Shown here piece by piece: positions 8,732-18,175 of a stretch of DNA of 64,000 bases (its first letter is position 1; every line of letters begins with the position of its first letter). The stretch is from Ferrimonas balearica (GTDB lineage: Bacteria > Pseudomonadota > Gammaproteobacteria > Enterobacterales > Shewanellaceae). A program made the translations under genes and the position numbers. Location: assembly GCF_019802085.1 (NCBI RefSeq), contig NZ_JAHVHV010000002.1, forward strand, positions 558,001 to 622,000, in the 5' to 3' direction. The notes under the pieces are model-generated. The model saw nothing but the letters and a program-made list of their open reading frames with translations. It had not been told where the DNA came from and did not search any database.

Positions 8732-9751
8732 ATGACCCAGTATGACTTTCGCTCCGACACCGTCACCCAACCTACCGAGGCGATGCGCCGTGCCATGGCC
8801 CAGGCCGAGGTGGGGGATGACGTCTACGGTGATGACCCCACGGTAAACGCCCTGGAGGAGCAGGCCGCCGAGCTGGCCGGTTTCGAGGCGGCGCTGTTCA
8901 CCGCCTCCGGCACCCAGGCCAATCTGCTGGCCCTGATGGCCCACTGTGAGCGGGGCGACGAGTACCTCTGTGGCCAGCAGGCCCACAACTACAAGTTCGA
9001 GGGGGGCGGTGCGGCGGTGCTGGGCTCCATTCAGCCCCAGCCCATCGATAACGAGCCCGATGGCAGCCTCTGTCTCGACCGCTTGGCCAAGGCGATCAAG
9101 CCCGATGACATCCACTTTGCGCGCACCCGACTGCTGAGCCTGGAGAACACCATCGGCGGCCAGGTGCTGCCGTTGGAATACCTGGCCCAGGCCCAGGCCT
9201 TCGCCTTCGAGCGCGGCCTCAAGCTGCACCTGGACGGCGCCCGGGTGTTCAACGCCGCGGTGGCGCAGAATGTGCCGCTGGCCACCATCGCTCAGCACTT
9301 CGACTCCCTGACCATCTGCCTCTCCAAGGGGCTGGCGGCGCCGGTGGGCTCATTGCTGGTGGGGGACGAGGCGCTCATCAACAAAGCCCGCCGCTGGCGC
9401 AAGGTGCTCGGCGGCGGCATGCGTCAGGCCGGGGTGCTGGCCGCCGCCGGCCAGCTGGCCCTGACCGAACAGGTGGAGCGCCTGGCAGAGGATCACGATA
9501 ACGCCCGCTACCTGGCGGAGCAGCTGTCGGGTCTTAAGCAGGTGAGCGTGGAGCGGGTGGCCACCAACATGGTGTTTGCCCAGTGCCACCATCCGGATCT
9601 CAAGGCCCTGAACACCCACCTGCTAGCGGACGGCTGTAAGGTCTCCCTGGGCCAGGCCACCCGACTGGTGCTGCACAAGGACCTGCCCCGGACCGGGGTG
9701 GATGCCCTGGTGGCCAGCCTGCACGCCTTTGAGCAGGGGGGCGCCCAATGA
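8732..9751 (+). CDS. ltaE: Low-specificity L-threonine aldolase
   Basis: PLP enzyme of 339 residues that cleaves L-threonine and L-allo-threonine to glycine and acetaldehyde. It aligns by eye with E. coli Lta[63 protein letters not shown], and the PLP-lysine segment [17 protein letters not shown]. The start at 8732 ([11 protein letters not shown]) matches the family N-terminus. The ribosome-binding site is weak, and an in-frame ATG at 8714 is an alternative. The stop overlaps the start of yciA (ATGA), giving a two-gene operon. Confidence 0.94.
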   Translation: MTQYDFRSDTVTQPTEAMRRAMAQAEVGDDVYGDDPTVNALEEQAAELAGFEAALFTASGTQANLLALMAHCERGDEYLCGQQAHNYKFEGGGAAVLGSIQPQPIDNEPDGSLCLDRLAKAIKPDDIHFARTRLLSLENTIGGQVLPLEYLAQAQAFAFERGLKLHLDGARVFNAAVAQNVPLATIAQHFDSLTICLSKGLAAPVGSLLVGDEALINKARRWRKVLGGGMRQAGVLAAAGQLALTEQVERLAEDHDNARYLAEQLSGLKQVSVERVATNMVFAQCHHPDLKALNTHLLADGCKVSLGQATRLVLHKDLPRTGVDALVASLHAFEQGGAQ

Positions 9752-10137
9752 GCCAGAACACGGCCCCGGAGGGGGAACTGCTGCTGCGCACCCTGGCGAT
9801 GCCGGCGGACACCAACGCCAACGGCGACATCTTTGGGGGCTGGATCATGGCGCAGATGGACATGGCCGGTGGCCTGATGGCCAAGCAGATCAGCCGCGGC
9901 CGGATCTGCACTGTCGCGGTGGACGGCATGAGCTTCCACCGGCCGGTGGCGGTGGGGGACGCGGTGTGCGTTTACGGTCGGGTGCGCCGGCTGGGTAACT
10001 CCTCCATGGAGGTGGAGCTGGAGGTGTGGGCCCGGCCCATCGCCAAGGACAGCGACGCCCACTACTGCGTGACCGAGGCGGTGTTCACCTACGTGGCCAT
10101 CGACGAGGCGGGACGGCCCCGCAAGCTGCCCAGATAG
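9748..10137 (+). CDS. yciA: Acyl-CoA thioester hydrolase YciA
   Basis: Hotdog-fold thioesterase of 129 residues, very similar to E. coli YciA: LRTLAMPADTNANGDIFGGW carries the catalytic Asn/Asp region, followed by GMSFHRPVAVGD. It hydrolyses a range of acyl-CoAs, probably balancing free CoA and acyl-CoA pools. It overlaps ltaE by 4 bases and is followed by a strong terminator. Confidence 0.94.
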   Translation: MSQNTAPEGELLLRTLAMPADTNANGDIFGGWIMAQMDMAGGLMAKQISRGRICTVAVDGMSFHRPVAVGDAVCVYGRVRRLGNSSMEVELEVWARPIAKDSDAHYCVTEAVFTYVAIDEAGRPRKLPR

Positions 10138-10140
10138 CAC

Positions 10141-10170
10141 AACGCCCGGCATTGCCGGGCGTTGTTGTTT
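10141..10170 (+). terminator. Intrinsic terminator after ltaE-yciA
   Basis: AACGCCCGGCA pairs with TGCCGGGCGTT and is followed by GTTGTTTT. It lies directly after the yciA stop, and between convergent genes it can also serve the minus-strand lipoprotein gene. Confidence 0.8.
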
Positions 10171-10180
10171 TGACGCGGGC

Positions 10181-10750
10181 TTATTTGCCGCTGCCCGGGG
10201 GGTACTGCTGGAGGATGGCGGTCACCGCTTCGTTGATCTTGGCGGTGCGATCCTCCGGGGTCTTGTAGTCCCGGACGGTGTCGGAGGCGCTGCCTCGCCA
10301 GATCAGCTGGCGACTTTCGGCATCCACGAAATCCACCATCAAGGTGCCCACCTTGTACTCCCGAACCCGGGTGTCGGCGTGGACATTGGCGGCGCCGTAG
10401 TAGGGGTAGCGACCGTAGTGGTAGGGGTGGTAGCCAAAGCTGGTGTAGAAGGTGTCGACGTTGACCTTCTTCTCGGTCTGGGTCAGGTAGTTGACCAGAA
10501 TGTCGGCTTCCTCGGCGGCCACCTGGGTGAAGCCCAGCTCGGACATCTTGCGGGTCACCGCGTTGCGGATCCGCTGATCGGTCAGGCCATCCATATGGTA
10601 CTGCTTGTCACCGGGGGTGCTGGCCTGCTTGATCCAGCTCCAGGTTTTGTATTGGCTGAAATCGGTTTGCGGATCGAAGTCCGAATCGGTGCTGATGCTG
10701 CTGCAGCCGGCCAACAGCAGCGCGAGGGCGAAGGCAAAAATCTTCTTCAT
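10181..10750 (-). CDS. DUF4136 family lipoprotein
   Basis: Predicted lipoprotein of 189 residues. The start at 10750 gives MKKIFAFALALLLAGC, a textbook signal peptide with lipobox LAGC; the longer frame adds 16 unrelated residues. The rest fits DUF4136: DFSQYKTWSW near the N-terminus, and GTLMVDFVDAESRQLIWRGS. A Tyr/His-rich stretch (YHPYHYGRYPYYG) lies in the middle. The family is widespread in periplasm or outer membrane and has no known reaction. Confidence 0.87.
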   Translation of the reverse strand: MKKIFAFALALLLAGCSSISTDSDFDPQTDFSQYKTWSWIKQASTPGDKQYHMDGLTDQRIRNAVTRKMSELGFTQVAAEEADILVNYLTQTEKKVNVDTFYTSFGYHPYHYGRYPYYGAANVHADTRVREYKVGTLMVDFVDAESRQLIWRGSASDTVRDYKTPEDRTAKINEAVTAILQQYPPGSGK

Positions 10751-10864
10751 TGGTGTTCCGTCGCAAGTCGATACATTCACAATAACTGACCTTAACACAA
10801 GGCCATTGGTTCCGTTAGCGGCAGGCTGACCGGCAGCTGAATCGACCCGAGAAAATGCGTCCCC

Positions 10865-11584
10865 TCAGATGGTGAGATTGTGACTGGTCAACAGGTTGCG
10901 CAGTTTTGGCTTGAGTTTGGTGCCGTTATCCTCCGGCACCAGCAGGGCGTGGTGGTAATGCTGCCCGCTGGGGCTGCGATAATCCATCATCAGCTCCAAC
11001 CCGGAGGTCAGCGGACGCCAGGCGCAGCTGAGCTGCTCCACCCCGGCCAGTTCCGCGCCCTCACCGGGGCGGTAGTGCCACTGCTGCAAGAAGGGCAGCC
11101 CCAATCGGCTTTGAGAGGGCAGCGGCTCAATCTCCACGCCGGTCTGCTCCAGCCCCAATCCCGCTAAAGCGTCGAGCACCGCCTGCTGGGACGAGGTGGG
11201 CAGGATGGCGATGGGATCGATGTCGGTGGGGTCCAGGGCCTTGGGGATCTCAAGCCCGGTGTGCAGCCAGGACTCGATGGGCCCGGAGCTGATGGGGGCA
11301 AACTGGGGCAGGGCCAGCTTGACCGGGAGTTCCATCACGGTATTGGCCTTGAGGGTCAGCCCCTCGGCCAGGGTGCAGTGGGCGATTTTGGCGTGCTGCT
11401 TGGGCGCCAGACGGCTGTGCACCGAGAAGTGGATGCCGTCGATGCGCTGATCCACCTGACCGGCGATGAGCTGCACCCGGGCGTCGATGGTTTCACCGGG
11501 CCGGTACTGGTCCCGGGCCAGAAGGGTGTCCACCCGCGCCGCCCCGATCCCGACCGATGACAGCAATCTTCCCATCCATGACAT
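10865..11584 (-). CDS. Spo0M family sporulation-control-like protein
   Basis: Soluble protein of 239 residues of the Spo0M family, arrestin-like beta-sandwich proteins. The signature at the N-terminus is GIGAARVDTLLARDQYRPGETIDARVQL, seen here in two parts around residues 13-40, with VELPVKLALPQFAP-like strands later. Proteobacterial members occur in non-spore-formers, where the role is unknown. It is monocistronic and divergent from yciH. Confidence 0.85.
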   Translation of the reverse strand: MSWMGRLLSSVGIGAARVDTLLARDQYRPGETIDARVQLIAGQVDQRIDGIHFSVHSRLAPKQHAKIAHCTLAEGLTLKANTVMELPVKLALPQFAPISSGPIESWLHTGLEIPKALDPTDIDPIAILPTSSQQAVLDALAGLGLEQTGVEIEPLPSQSRLGLPFLQQWHYRPGEGAELAGVEQLSCAWRPLTSGLELMMDYRSPSGQHYHHALLVPEDNGTKLKPKLRNLLTSHNLTI

Positions 11585-11653
11585 GGTGCCCCCTGTGTCC
11601 TGATTCGGGGATTTGGTACACTGAAAGCCCCCGATTTAACGAATCTGCACTTT

Positions 11654-11983
11654 ATGATCTCCAATAGCGACTCGCAACTGGTCTACAGTACTGATCAGGG
11701 CCGCATCAAGGCGCAAACCGAGGCCGAACAGGCCCCCCAGGGGGACGGCATCGTCCGCATCCGCATGGAGCGCAAAGGCCGCAAGGGCAAGGGCGCCATG
11801 GTGGTCACCGGGCTGGGGCTGGACGCCAAGGGCCTCAAGACCCTGGCGGGCCAGCTGAAGAAAAAGCTGGGCTGCGGTGGCGCGGTCAAGGGTTTCGACA
11901 TCGAGATCCAGGGGGACAATCGCGATGCCCTCAAGGCGCTGCTGGAGGGGCAGGGTTATCGGGTCAAACTGGCGGGAGGCTAG
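11654..11983 (+). CDS. yciH: SUI1/eIF1-like translation factor YciH
   Basis: Protein of 109 residues with the SUI1 fold: an N-terminal tail (VYSTDQGRI), then VRIRMERKGRKGKGAMVVTG and LKKKLGCGGAVKGFDIEIQG. E. coli YciH has been described as a stress-related inhibitor of translation initiation that weakens aberrant initiation complexes. Two bases separate its stop from yqgE, so yciH-yqgE-ruvX probably form one operon. Confidence 0.92.
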   Translation: MISNSDSQLVYSTDQGRIKAQTEAEQAPQGDGIVRIRMERKGRKGKGAMVVTGLGLDAKGLKTLAGQLKKKLGCGGAVKGFDIEIQGDNRDALKALLEGQGYRVKLAGG

Positions 11984-11985
11984 GG

Positions 11986-12549
11986 ATGAACAGTCTGCAC
12001 AACCATCTGCTGATCGCCATGCCTTCGCTGCAGGATCCCTTCTTCAAGCGCTCGGTCACCTACCTGTGCGAACACAACGACGAGGGCGCCATGGGCCTGG
12101 TGATCAATCAGCCCATCGACATGGATCTGGATGATCTGCTGCGTCAGATGAAGATCAAACAGGACGACTTCGTGCTCCCCGCCGGGCTGCGCAACCGCGT
12201 GGTGGTGGGGGGGCCTGTGACCCCGGAGCGGGGCTTCGTATTGCACTCCCCGGTTCGCGGCCTGGCCAGCAGCCAGTCCCTGACCACGGATCTGATGATC
12301 ACCACCTCCAAGGACGTGCTGGCCACCATCGGCAGCCAGCAGGCGCCGAGCCGCTACCTGGTGGCCCTGGGCTACGCCGGCTGGTCCGCCGGGCAGCTGG
12401 AGGAGGAGCTGGCCAGCAACTCCTGGCTCACCATCCCTGCCGATCTCGACCTGCTGTTCGACGTGCCCCTGGAGGAGCGTTGGAGCGAGGCCACCCGCCG
12501 CCTGGGTATCGACGTCTGGCAACTCTCCTCGGACGTGGGGCACTCATGA
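11986..12549 (+). CDS. YqgE/AlgH family protein
   Basis: DUF179 protein of 187 residues: [35 protein letters not shown], and [14 protein letters not shown] are characteristic. The exact function is unknown, although the gene nearly always sits next to ruvX/yqgF, as here. The stop overlaps the start of ruvX (ATGA at 12546). Confidence 0.93.
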   Translation: MNSLHNHLLIAMPSLQDPFFKRSVTYLCEHNDEGAMGLVINQPIDMDLDDLLRQMKIKQDDFVLPAGLRNRVVVGGPVTPERGFVLHSPVRGLASSQSLTTDLMITTSKDVLATIGSQQAPSRYLVALGYAGWSAGQLEEELASNSWLTIPADLDLLFDVPLEERWSEATRRLGIDVWQLSSDVGHS

Positions 12550-12962
12550 GCACCATCATGGGGTTTGATTTTGGGGCCAAGAGCATCGGTGTGGCGGTGG
12601 GCCAGACGGTCACCGCCACTGCCAGTCCCCTGACCCGGGTCAAGGCCCGGGACGGGATCCCCAACTGGGACGAGGTGGCGGCGCTTATCCGCGAATGGCA
12701 ACCGGACAAGCTGGTGGTGGGGCTGCCGCTCAATATGGACGGCAGCGATCAGCACGTCACCCGGGCGGCGCGCAAGTTTGCCAACCGGCTGTTCGGCCGG
12801 TTCGGCATCGAGGCGATCACCCAGGACGAGCGGCTGACCACGGTGGACGCCCGGGCCCGACTGTTCGACGAAGGGGGCTACAAGGCGTTGAAGAAGGATC
12901 AGGTGGACGCCCTGGCTGCGGCGCTCATCCTGGAGAGCTATTTCGAGTCCCTCTACGGCTGA
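12546..12962 (+). CDS. ruvX: Putative pre-16S rRNA nuclease / Holliday junction resolvase-like RuvX (YqgF)
   Basis: RNase-H-fold protein of 138 residues with [16 protein letters not shown] (first catalytic Asp) and conserved [17 protein letters not shown] and [13 protein letters not shown] segments. E. coli YqgF trims the 5' end of pre-16S rRNA. ATG 12546 is chosen because it overlaps the yqgE stop, and the longer frame upstream is the yqgE shadow. Confidence 0.93.
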   Translation: MSTIMGFDFGAKSIGVAVGQTVTATASPLTRVKARDGIPNWDEVAALIREWQPDKLVVGLPLNMDGSDQHVTRAARKFANRLFGRFGIEAITQDERLTTVDARARLFDEGGYKALKKDQVDALAAALILESYFESLYG

Positions 12963-13001
12963 CCCCCGGGTTCACCCCCGAACTGCCCGCACCGCACCCC
13001 G

Positions 13002-13031
13002 GCGGCTTGCTTTACAGCAAGCCGCTTTTTT
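13002..13031 (+). terminator. Intrinsic terminator after ruvX
   Basis: GCGGCTTGC pairs with GCAAGCCGC around TTTACA, followed by six T. It closes the yciH-yqgE-ruvX operon. The following ~185 bases up to 13218 hold no gene that I can support. Confidence 0.88.
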
Positions 13032-13218
13032 GTTGCTCGGGGATGCAAGGGGGGAGGGCTTTGGTGGGTCTCACTGTCGGGCCCAAGCTCCGCTCTGAAC
13101 ATTTAACGGGGCCGGCACAGGCGCTGGCCAAGTTTCTCAATAAAGCAAACGCGGACACGTTTGCACCTCGGTGGCGGGTTAAGCTCAGCGCCATCCCTTT
13201 TCATGGAACGAATCAACG

Positions 13219-13419
13219 ATGACCAACGAGATGCTGTTTTCCTACGGCCTGGGCACCCTGCTCAGCCTCTGGGTGCTGTGGGACCTGTTCACCGGACGGG
13301 TTTACCTCTGGCAAGCCCACGAGCGCAAGCAGGAACCGGGCACCTACTGGTTTGCCATGGCGCTCTGGTCTGCCCTGGCGATCAGCTGTTTCACCTACCC
13401 CTACTGGAGCCTGTCATGA
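13219..13419 (+). CDS. Small membrane protein of unknown function (66 aa)
   Basis: Two hydrophobic segments are visible (LFSYGLGTLLSLWVLWDLF and TYWFAMALWSALAISCFTYP) separated by a charged loop with AHERKQEP. I do not recognise a family. The stop overlaps the ATG of the downstream fatty acid hydroxylase gene (ATGA at 13416), so the two are probably translated together, and this protein may be a partner of that enzyme. Confidence 0.7.
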   Translation: MTNEMLFSYGLGTLLSLWVLWDLFTGRVYLWQAHERKQEPGTYWFAMALWSALAISCFTYPYWSLS

Positions 13420-14426
13420 CGCTGCCCAAGCGCCAGGCCGGGCTGGTCTGGCTGTACGCCGGCCTTATTGGCCTGATGGGACTCTTGCTGTTCTGGCTGG
13501 CCGGTGCCTCTGAAGGTGTCCGCTTCAGTGACCGGTTGGAGCGGTTCGCCATCGACACCTATGACGCCGTTTTGCTCTTCGCCCTGGGTTTTTTGCTGCT
13601 GGAGATTGGCAACGATGTGCTCACCGGCCGCTTCTCCGCCGCCCGCCTGCTGGAGACCGGCTCCAGCCTGCTGACCCAGGTGCCCTACTACTTCGCCGAA
13701 GGGGTGGCCTTTGTCTTGGCGTTGACCCTCTATTTCGGGCTGGCCCAGTGGGTGCCCTGGTCGGCCCCCAACACTCTGCTGACCTTCGCTTTGGTGCTGC
13801 TGGCGGCGGATCTGGTCTATTACATCGAGCACCGCTGCATGCATCGGGTCCGCCTGCTGTGGTTGGCCCACTCGGTGCATCACAGCTCCGATGTGATGAA
13901 CACCGCCACGGCGTTTCGCTTCAGCGTGTTCGATCCCTTCATCACCCTGCTGTTTCACCTGCCGCTCATCCTGCTGGGGGTGGACCCGGTGTTGCTGCTG
14001 GCTGCCGAGATCCTGGTGCAGGCCTACCAGCTCTGGCTGCACAACGAGATGATCGGCAAGCTGGGTCCCCTGGAGTGGGTGTTCAATACGCCGTCGCACC
14101 ACAGGGTGCATCACGGCTCGGATCCCCAGTACATCGATAAGAACTACGGCGGGATCCTGATCCTCTGGGATCGGCTGTTCGGCACCTTTGCCGAAGAGCA
14201 ACAGACCCCCCGCTACGGTCTCACCACGGCGATGACCTCGATAAACCCCGTCACCGTCCAGTTTTACGAGTTTCCCCGGCTGTGGCGGGATCTTCGCCGG
14301 GCCCCGGCGGGCCAGCGCTGGGCCCTGCTCGTTAAACCGCCGGGCTGGGCGCCCCACGAAGCCCCCCCCAACAAGCCGGCCGAGATCGCCACAAAGAGCG
14401 TGCCCCCCGGTGGTGAGGCGCGCTAG
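13416..14426 (+). CDS. Sterol desaturase / fatty acid hydroxylase family membrane protein
   Basis: Integral membrane diiron enzyme of 336 residues. The family's histidine clusters are present: HRCMH, HSVHHSS, a lone His in LWLHNEMIG, and HHRVHHGS. Several hydrophobic segments precede them (residues ~8-35, 45-70, 85-135). Members hydroxylate or desaturate lipids. The start at 13416 overlaps the small upstream gene; the longer frame reaching back to 13161 is a shadow of that gene. The substrate is unknown. Confidence 0.88.
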   Translation: MTLPKRQAGLVWLYAGLIGLMGLLLFWLAGASEGVRFSDRLERFAIDTYDAVLLFALGFLLLEIGNDVLTGRFSAARLLETGSSLLTQVPYYFAEGVAFVLALTLYFGLAQWVPWSAPNTLLTFALVLLAADLVYYIEHRCMHRVRLLWLAHSVHHSSDVMNTATAFRFSVFDPFITLLFHLPLILLGVDPVLLLAAEILVQAYQLWLHNEMIGKLGPLEWVFNTPSHHRVHHGSDPQYIDKNYGGILILWDRLFGTFAEEQQTPRYGLTTAMTSINPVTVQFYEFPRLWRDLRRAPAGQRWALLVKPPGWAPHEAPPNKPAEIATKSVPPGGEAR

Positions 14427-14485
14427 GGCCGCTTTCAACCTCGAGTGCCACTTCGCTGCCGAACGTCATAACTGGAGTCACCCCT

Positions 14486-15730
14486 ATGCACATCGCCCTG
14501 GTCAAGGTTTGCCAACCCTCGCCCTTTAAGCAGTACAAAGCCTACATGTCCTCGCCGCCCCAGAGCCTCTTTGCCCTGGCGGCGGCCACCCCAGAGGGCC
14601 ACAACATCACCCTGGTGGACGAGACCCTGGGGGAATCCCTGGACGACCGGGGTTATGATCTGATCGCCCTGGTATCCAGCACGCCGGATGTGCAGCGGGC
14701 TTATCGCCTGGCGGATACGCTGCGGGCCCGGGGGCGTGCCGTGGTGCTTTGCGGCTTGCACGTCACCGCGCTGCCCGAGGAGGCGGCATCCCACGCCGAT
14801 GCGGTGCTGCTGGGGGAGGCGGAGATCAGCTGGCCGCAATTACTGGCGGACCACCAGCAAGGCGCGCTTAAGCCCCTCTATAACAGTCCGGCCAAGCCGG
14901 ACCTGGCCGCACTCAACCCCTGGCCCTCGGATCCGGCACTTCAGAAAAAATACGGTGAGTGGGGCGTCACCGTAGGGCGGGGATGCCGCCATAACTGCAG
15001 CTACTGCACCGTCCGCCCGTTTTTCAAGCGGGAGGCGTTTCGACCGGTGGCACAGGTGGTCGCCGAGATCCGCGCTTCGGGGGCCCGGGATCTGGAGCTG
15101 CACTGCGACAACCTGTGCGCCGACCGGGAGTACGCCATGGCGCTGTTCTCGGCCCTGGCGCCGCTTGATATCCGCTGGAGCGGTGAGGCGACCCTGGATT
15201 TCGCCGAGGACGAAGAGTTGGTGGCGGCCGCCGTCCGCAGCGGTCTCTGGTATCTGGTGGTGGGGCTGGAAACCGCCTGCCCGGCGGCGCTGAAGGGCGC
15301 GGGGAAGGGCTTTATCGACCCCAGCCGGGCCGGTGCCCTGATTGAGCGGCTGCACCGCTACAACGTCCTGGTGGACAGCTGCCTGCTGCTGGGCTTTGAC
15401 CAGCACGACAGCGGGATATTCGAGCGCACCCTGGCGTTCGTGGACGCCATCGACCTGGACGTGCCGCACCCCAACATAGTGACCCCCTTCCCCGGCACCC
15501 GGCTGTATCAGCAACTGGCGAGGGAGGAGCGGCTGCTGACCCGCGACTGGCAACGCTACGACTGTGCCCAGGCGGTGTTCCAGCCGGCTCAGATGAGCGT
15601 CGAGACCTTGGAGCAGGGGGTGGCCTGGCTGCACCAGGAGCTGTGGAGCATCCGGCGTTCTCTCCGGCGTGCCCGCCGCATCAGCCGAATGCAGGGCCCC
15701 GCCATCGCCGCCGCCATCTGCCTGCCCTAG
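14486..15730 (+). CDS. B12-binding-domain radical SAM protein
   Basis: Protein of 414 residues. The N-terminal ~150 residues resemble a cobalamin-binding Rossmann domain (ALVSSTPDVQRAYRLAD, LCGLHVTALPEEA), although the classical DxHxxG cobalamin-ligand motif is not seen. The radical SAM core follows, with the cluster motif GRGCRHNCSYC (CxxxCxxC) near residue 170, and the SPASM region is absent. The C-terminal ~40 residues are Arg-rich (SIRRSLRRARRISRM). GGAG 8 bases upstream supports the start. It follows the fatty acid hydroxylase by 59 bases and may act in lipid modification with it. Methyl transfer or ring chemistry is possible but not shown. Confidence 0.85.
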   Translation: MHIALVKVCQPSPFKQYKAYMSSPPQSLFALAAATPEGHNITLVDETLGESLDDRGYDLIALVSSTPDVQRAYRLADTLRARGRAVVLCGLHVTALPEEAASHADAVLLGEAEISWPQLLADHQQGALKPLYNSPAKPDLAALNPWPSDPALQKKYGEWGVTVGRGCRHNCSYCTVRPFFKREAFRPVAQVVAEIRASGARDLELHCDNLCADREYAMALFSALAPLDIRWSGEATLDFAEDEELVAAAVRSGLWYLVVGLETACPAALKGAGKGFIDPSRAGALIERLHRYNVLVDSCLLLGFDQHDSGIFERTLAFVDAIDLDVPHPNIVTPFPGTRLYQQLAREERLLTRDWQRYDCAQAVFQPAQMSVETLEQGVAWLHQELWSIRRSLRRARRISRMQGPAIAAAICLP

Positions 15731-15888
15731 GGGCCGGATCACCGACCAGACGGCCGAGCTGTTACGTCCGGCAGACAGGGCCGGGCAGTGCGATCTGGGC
15801 CCCCGAAAGCCGGGGGTACTGCCAAGCTGATAGGATGGGGGCAACGCCCGTAAGGGATACCCGGCAGCCGGTCGCACATCGAGGTGGT

Positions 15889-16812
15889 ATGGACACGCAG
15901 AACCTGATCCCGGAGCTTGAGCTTATCGAGTCCCTCGCGCCCCACTGGCGTAAACGCTTCGAGAAGGCTTTGCTGTATTTGACGGTGCATCTGGATAGGG
16001 ATCCCCCACCCAGCTGGGAGAGCGTCGCCGAGCACTGCGCCATCTCCCCTCACCATTTTCACCGCATGTTTCACTCGGTGTTCCATGAACCCCCGGGGCA
16101 GTATCTGCGCCGCCTCCGGTTGCAAACCGCGGTCCACCTGCTGCTGAGCTCGGAACGGAGTTCGGTCACCGAGGTGGCCCACAAAACCGGCTTCTCCTCC
16201 TCCCAGGCGCTGGCCAAGGCGTTAAAGCGCGATCTGGGCACCAGCGCCAAGGCGATCCGCGCCCTGGGTCGGGCGCCGGGGAGCGTCGAGTTGCAGCGAT
16301 TGCTCGACCGCCTGGGCCACCCCGGCCCGGAAACGTCGCCAGCGCCACAGGCGTTACCCAGCCTGGAGCGCCAACTGGCCCAGCAGCTGGAAATCGAGTG
16401 CCAATCCTTGCCAACACGCACCCTGCAGGCGACCCGGCTGCCCAGTGCGGACTGGGAGGCGTACTGCCAGGCGGCCGAACAGCAACCGGGCACCCCGCTG
16501 GTGCTGGCTGCGCCGATCACCGAGCAACTGGACACCCGGCTTGCGGATTACCCAGTGCACGCCGGCCGATGGGTGAGCCAGGCCGGGCCCCACACCCTGA
16601 CGCTCCCCGGGGGGGAGCACCTGTGCTGTCAGGCGAGACTGGCCTCGGAATCCGCGTACTACGGGGTATGGGACCGACTGGTTGAGGAGGTGCTTAAGCG
16701 CGGCTGGACGTTGCCCGACAACGGCTGGGGGGTGGAGATCATCGAGCAGACCGACGCGATCCGCACGGGCGTGACCGTGATGACCTTCCAGCTGCCGGTG
16801 AGGCGGCCCTGA
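15889..16812 (+). CDS. AraC-type regulator with C-terminal GyrI-like domain
   Basis: Protein of 307 residues. The N-terminal ~115 residues form the two helix-turn-helix units of AraC/Rob type (WESVAEHCAISPHHFHRMF and VTEVAHKTGFSSSQALAKAL). A linker follows, then a GyrI-like effector-binding domain (residues ~160-305, with ADYPVHAGRWV and YYGVWDRLVEEVL). This layout, DNA-binding domain first, resembles Rob and related multidrug or stress sensors. The gene follows the radical SAM gene after 158 bases and may regulate it. The ligand is unknown. Confidence 0.85.
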   Translation: MDTQNLIPELELIESLAPHWRKRFEKALLYLTVHLDRDPPPSWESVAEHCAISPHHFHRMFHSVFHEPPGQYLRRLRLQTAVHLLLSSERSSVTEVAHKTGFSSSQALAKALKRDLGTSAKAIRALGRAPGSVELQRLLDRLGHPGPETSPAPQALPSLERQLAQQLEIECQSLPTRTLQATRLPSADWEAYCQAAEQQPGTPLVLAAPITEQLDTRLADYPVHAGRWVSQAGPHTLTLPGGEHLCCQARLASESAYYGVWDRLVEEVLKRGWTLPDNGWGVEIIEQTDAIRTGVTVMTFQLPVRRP

Positions 16813-16820
16813 GGGGGGGC

Positions 16821-16858
16821 AAAAAAAAATCGGGCTCAAAGGGAGACTTGAGCCCGAT
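16821..16858 (-). terminator. Bidirectional terminator between araC-type gene and ndh
   Basis: ATCGGGCTCAA pairs with TTGAGCCCGAT, flanked on the left by eight A (a T-run for the minus-strand ndh transcript). The plus-strand side has only ATTCTGGG, so it mainly serves ndh. Confidence 0.85.
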
Positions 16859-16885
16859 TCTGGGGGATGACGCGAAGCGCCGGAC

Positions 16886-18175
16886 TCAGTGCAGTTTGAG
16901 CTCCGGGCGCATCAGGCGCTGCAGGCCGTTGAGGCCCATCAGGAACAGCCCCTTCACCGGACCGTGCAGAGCGATCATGTGGCGACGGTACAGCGAGGTG
17001 TACACCAGGCGCGCCACCTTACCCTCCACCGCGATGCCGCCGCCCATAAAGGACATCAGGTTGCCCACGGTGTGGAACTTGGAGAGGTTCACCAGGGAGC
17101 CCAGATCCTTGTAGACGTACTCCTTGAGCTCGGCGTGGGGATCGGCCATCAGGCGCTGGATGTTGTCGCCGATCATCAGCGCCATCTGGCGGGCGGTCTG
17201 GCCCCGCGGCGGGGTGAAGCTGCCGTCCGGCTGCGGACAGGCGGCGCAGTCGCCGAACGCGAAGATGCGGTCGTTGCTCGGGGTCTGGCAGTTGGCCTTC
17301 ACCATGATCTGGTTGGCCCGGTTGGTCTCCAGTCCCAGGGTGTTGAGCATGGGGTGGCCCATGACGCCGGCGGACCAGATCATCAGGTCCGAGGGCAAAA
17401 ACTCGCCCTCGGCGGTCTGCATGCCGCGATCGGTCACCTCGACGATGCGGGTGTGGGTCTTGACCACCACGCCGAGCTTTTTCAGCTCCTCGGCCACGGC
17501 ATTACAGATCCGCTCCTTGTCCACCCGGGGCAGCACCCGGTCGGCGGCTTCCACCAGGGTCACCCGCAGCAGATCTTCGCTGATCTCGTAGCCGTAGCCC
17601 CGCAGGGTGTCGGCGGCGTGGTGCATCTCCGCGGCCATCTCCACCCCGGTGGCGCCGGCGCCCACGATGGTGATCTCGAAGTGGTCGTGGTCGTGGGTTT
17701 TGGCGTAGCGCAGGAAGCGGTTGAGGATCTTCTTGCGCAGCTCCATCGCCTCGTCGGTCAGATCCAGGAAGTCGCAATGCTCCTTGACCCCGGGGATCCC
17801 GAAGTCATTGGTGATGGCGCCCACCCCCAGTACCAGGTAGTCGTAGTCGAGGCGTCGCTCCGGCAGCACCTCGACCCCTTTCTCATCCTGCATCGGTGCC
17901 AGGACGATCTGACGGTTCACCTGGTCCAGGCCGCTGAGGCTGCCCTGCTCGAAGTGGTAACCGTTCTGGGAGGCGTGTACCCGGTAATCCAGGGCGTTGA
18001 GCCCCTCGTCCAGGCTGCCGGTGGCCAGTTCATGAAGCAGCGGCTTCCAGATGTGGTGATCGCACTGGTCCACCAGGGTGATCTGGGCCTTGCCCTTGCG
18101 CCCCAGCTTACGTCCCAGCTTGGAAACAATCTCCATACCGCCGGCTCCACCACCGACGATCACGATTTTGGTCAT
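16886..18175 (-). CDS. ndh: Type II NADH:quinone oxidoreductase
   Basis: Membrane-associated flavoprotein of 429 residues that passes electrons from NADH to quinones without pumping protons. The N-terminal FAD dinucleotide fold (KIVIVGGGAGGMEIVSKLG) is followed by the second nucleotide fold for NADH (FEITIVGAGATGVEMAAEM) and the FAD-binding IFAFGDCAACPQPDG. Ending helices (GPVKGLFLMGLNGLQRLM) suit peripheral membrane attachment. It is transcribed leftward from the long intergenic region at 18176-18835, where a candidate FNR-type palindrome lies. Confidence 0.94.
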   Translation of the reverse strand: MTKIVIVGGGAGGMEIVSKLGRKLGRKGKAQITLVDQCDHHIWKPLLHELATGSLDEGLNALDYRVHASQNGYHFEQGSLSGLDQVNRQIVLAPMQDEKGVEVLPERRLDYDYLVLGVGAITNDFGIPGVKEHCDFLDLTDEAMELRKKILNRFLRYAKTHDHDHFEITIVGAGATGVEMAAEMHHAADTLRGYGYEISEDLLRVTLVEAADRVLPRVDKERICNAVAEELKKLGVVVKTHTRIVEVTDRGMQTAEGEFLPSDLMIWSAGVMGHPMLNTLGLETNRANQIMVKANCQTPSNDRIFAFGDCAACPQPDGSFTPPRGQTARQMALMIGDNIQRLMADPHAELKEYVYKDLGSLVNLSKFHTVGNLMSFMGGGIAVEGKVARLVYTSLYRRHMIALHGPVKGLFLMGLNGLQRLMRPELKLH

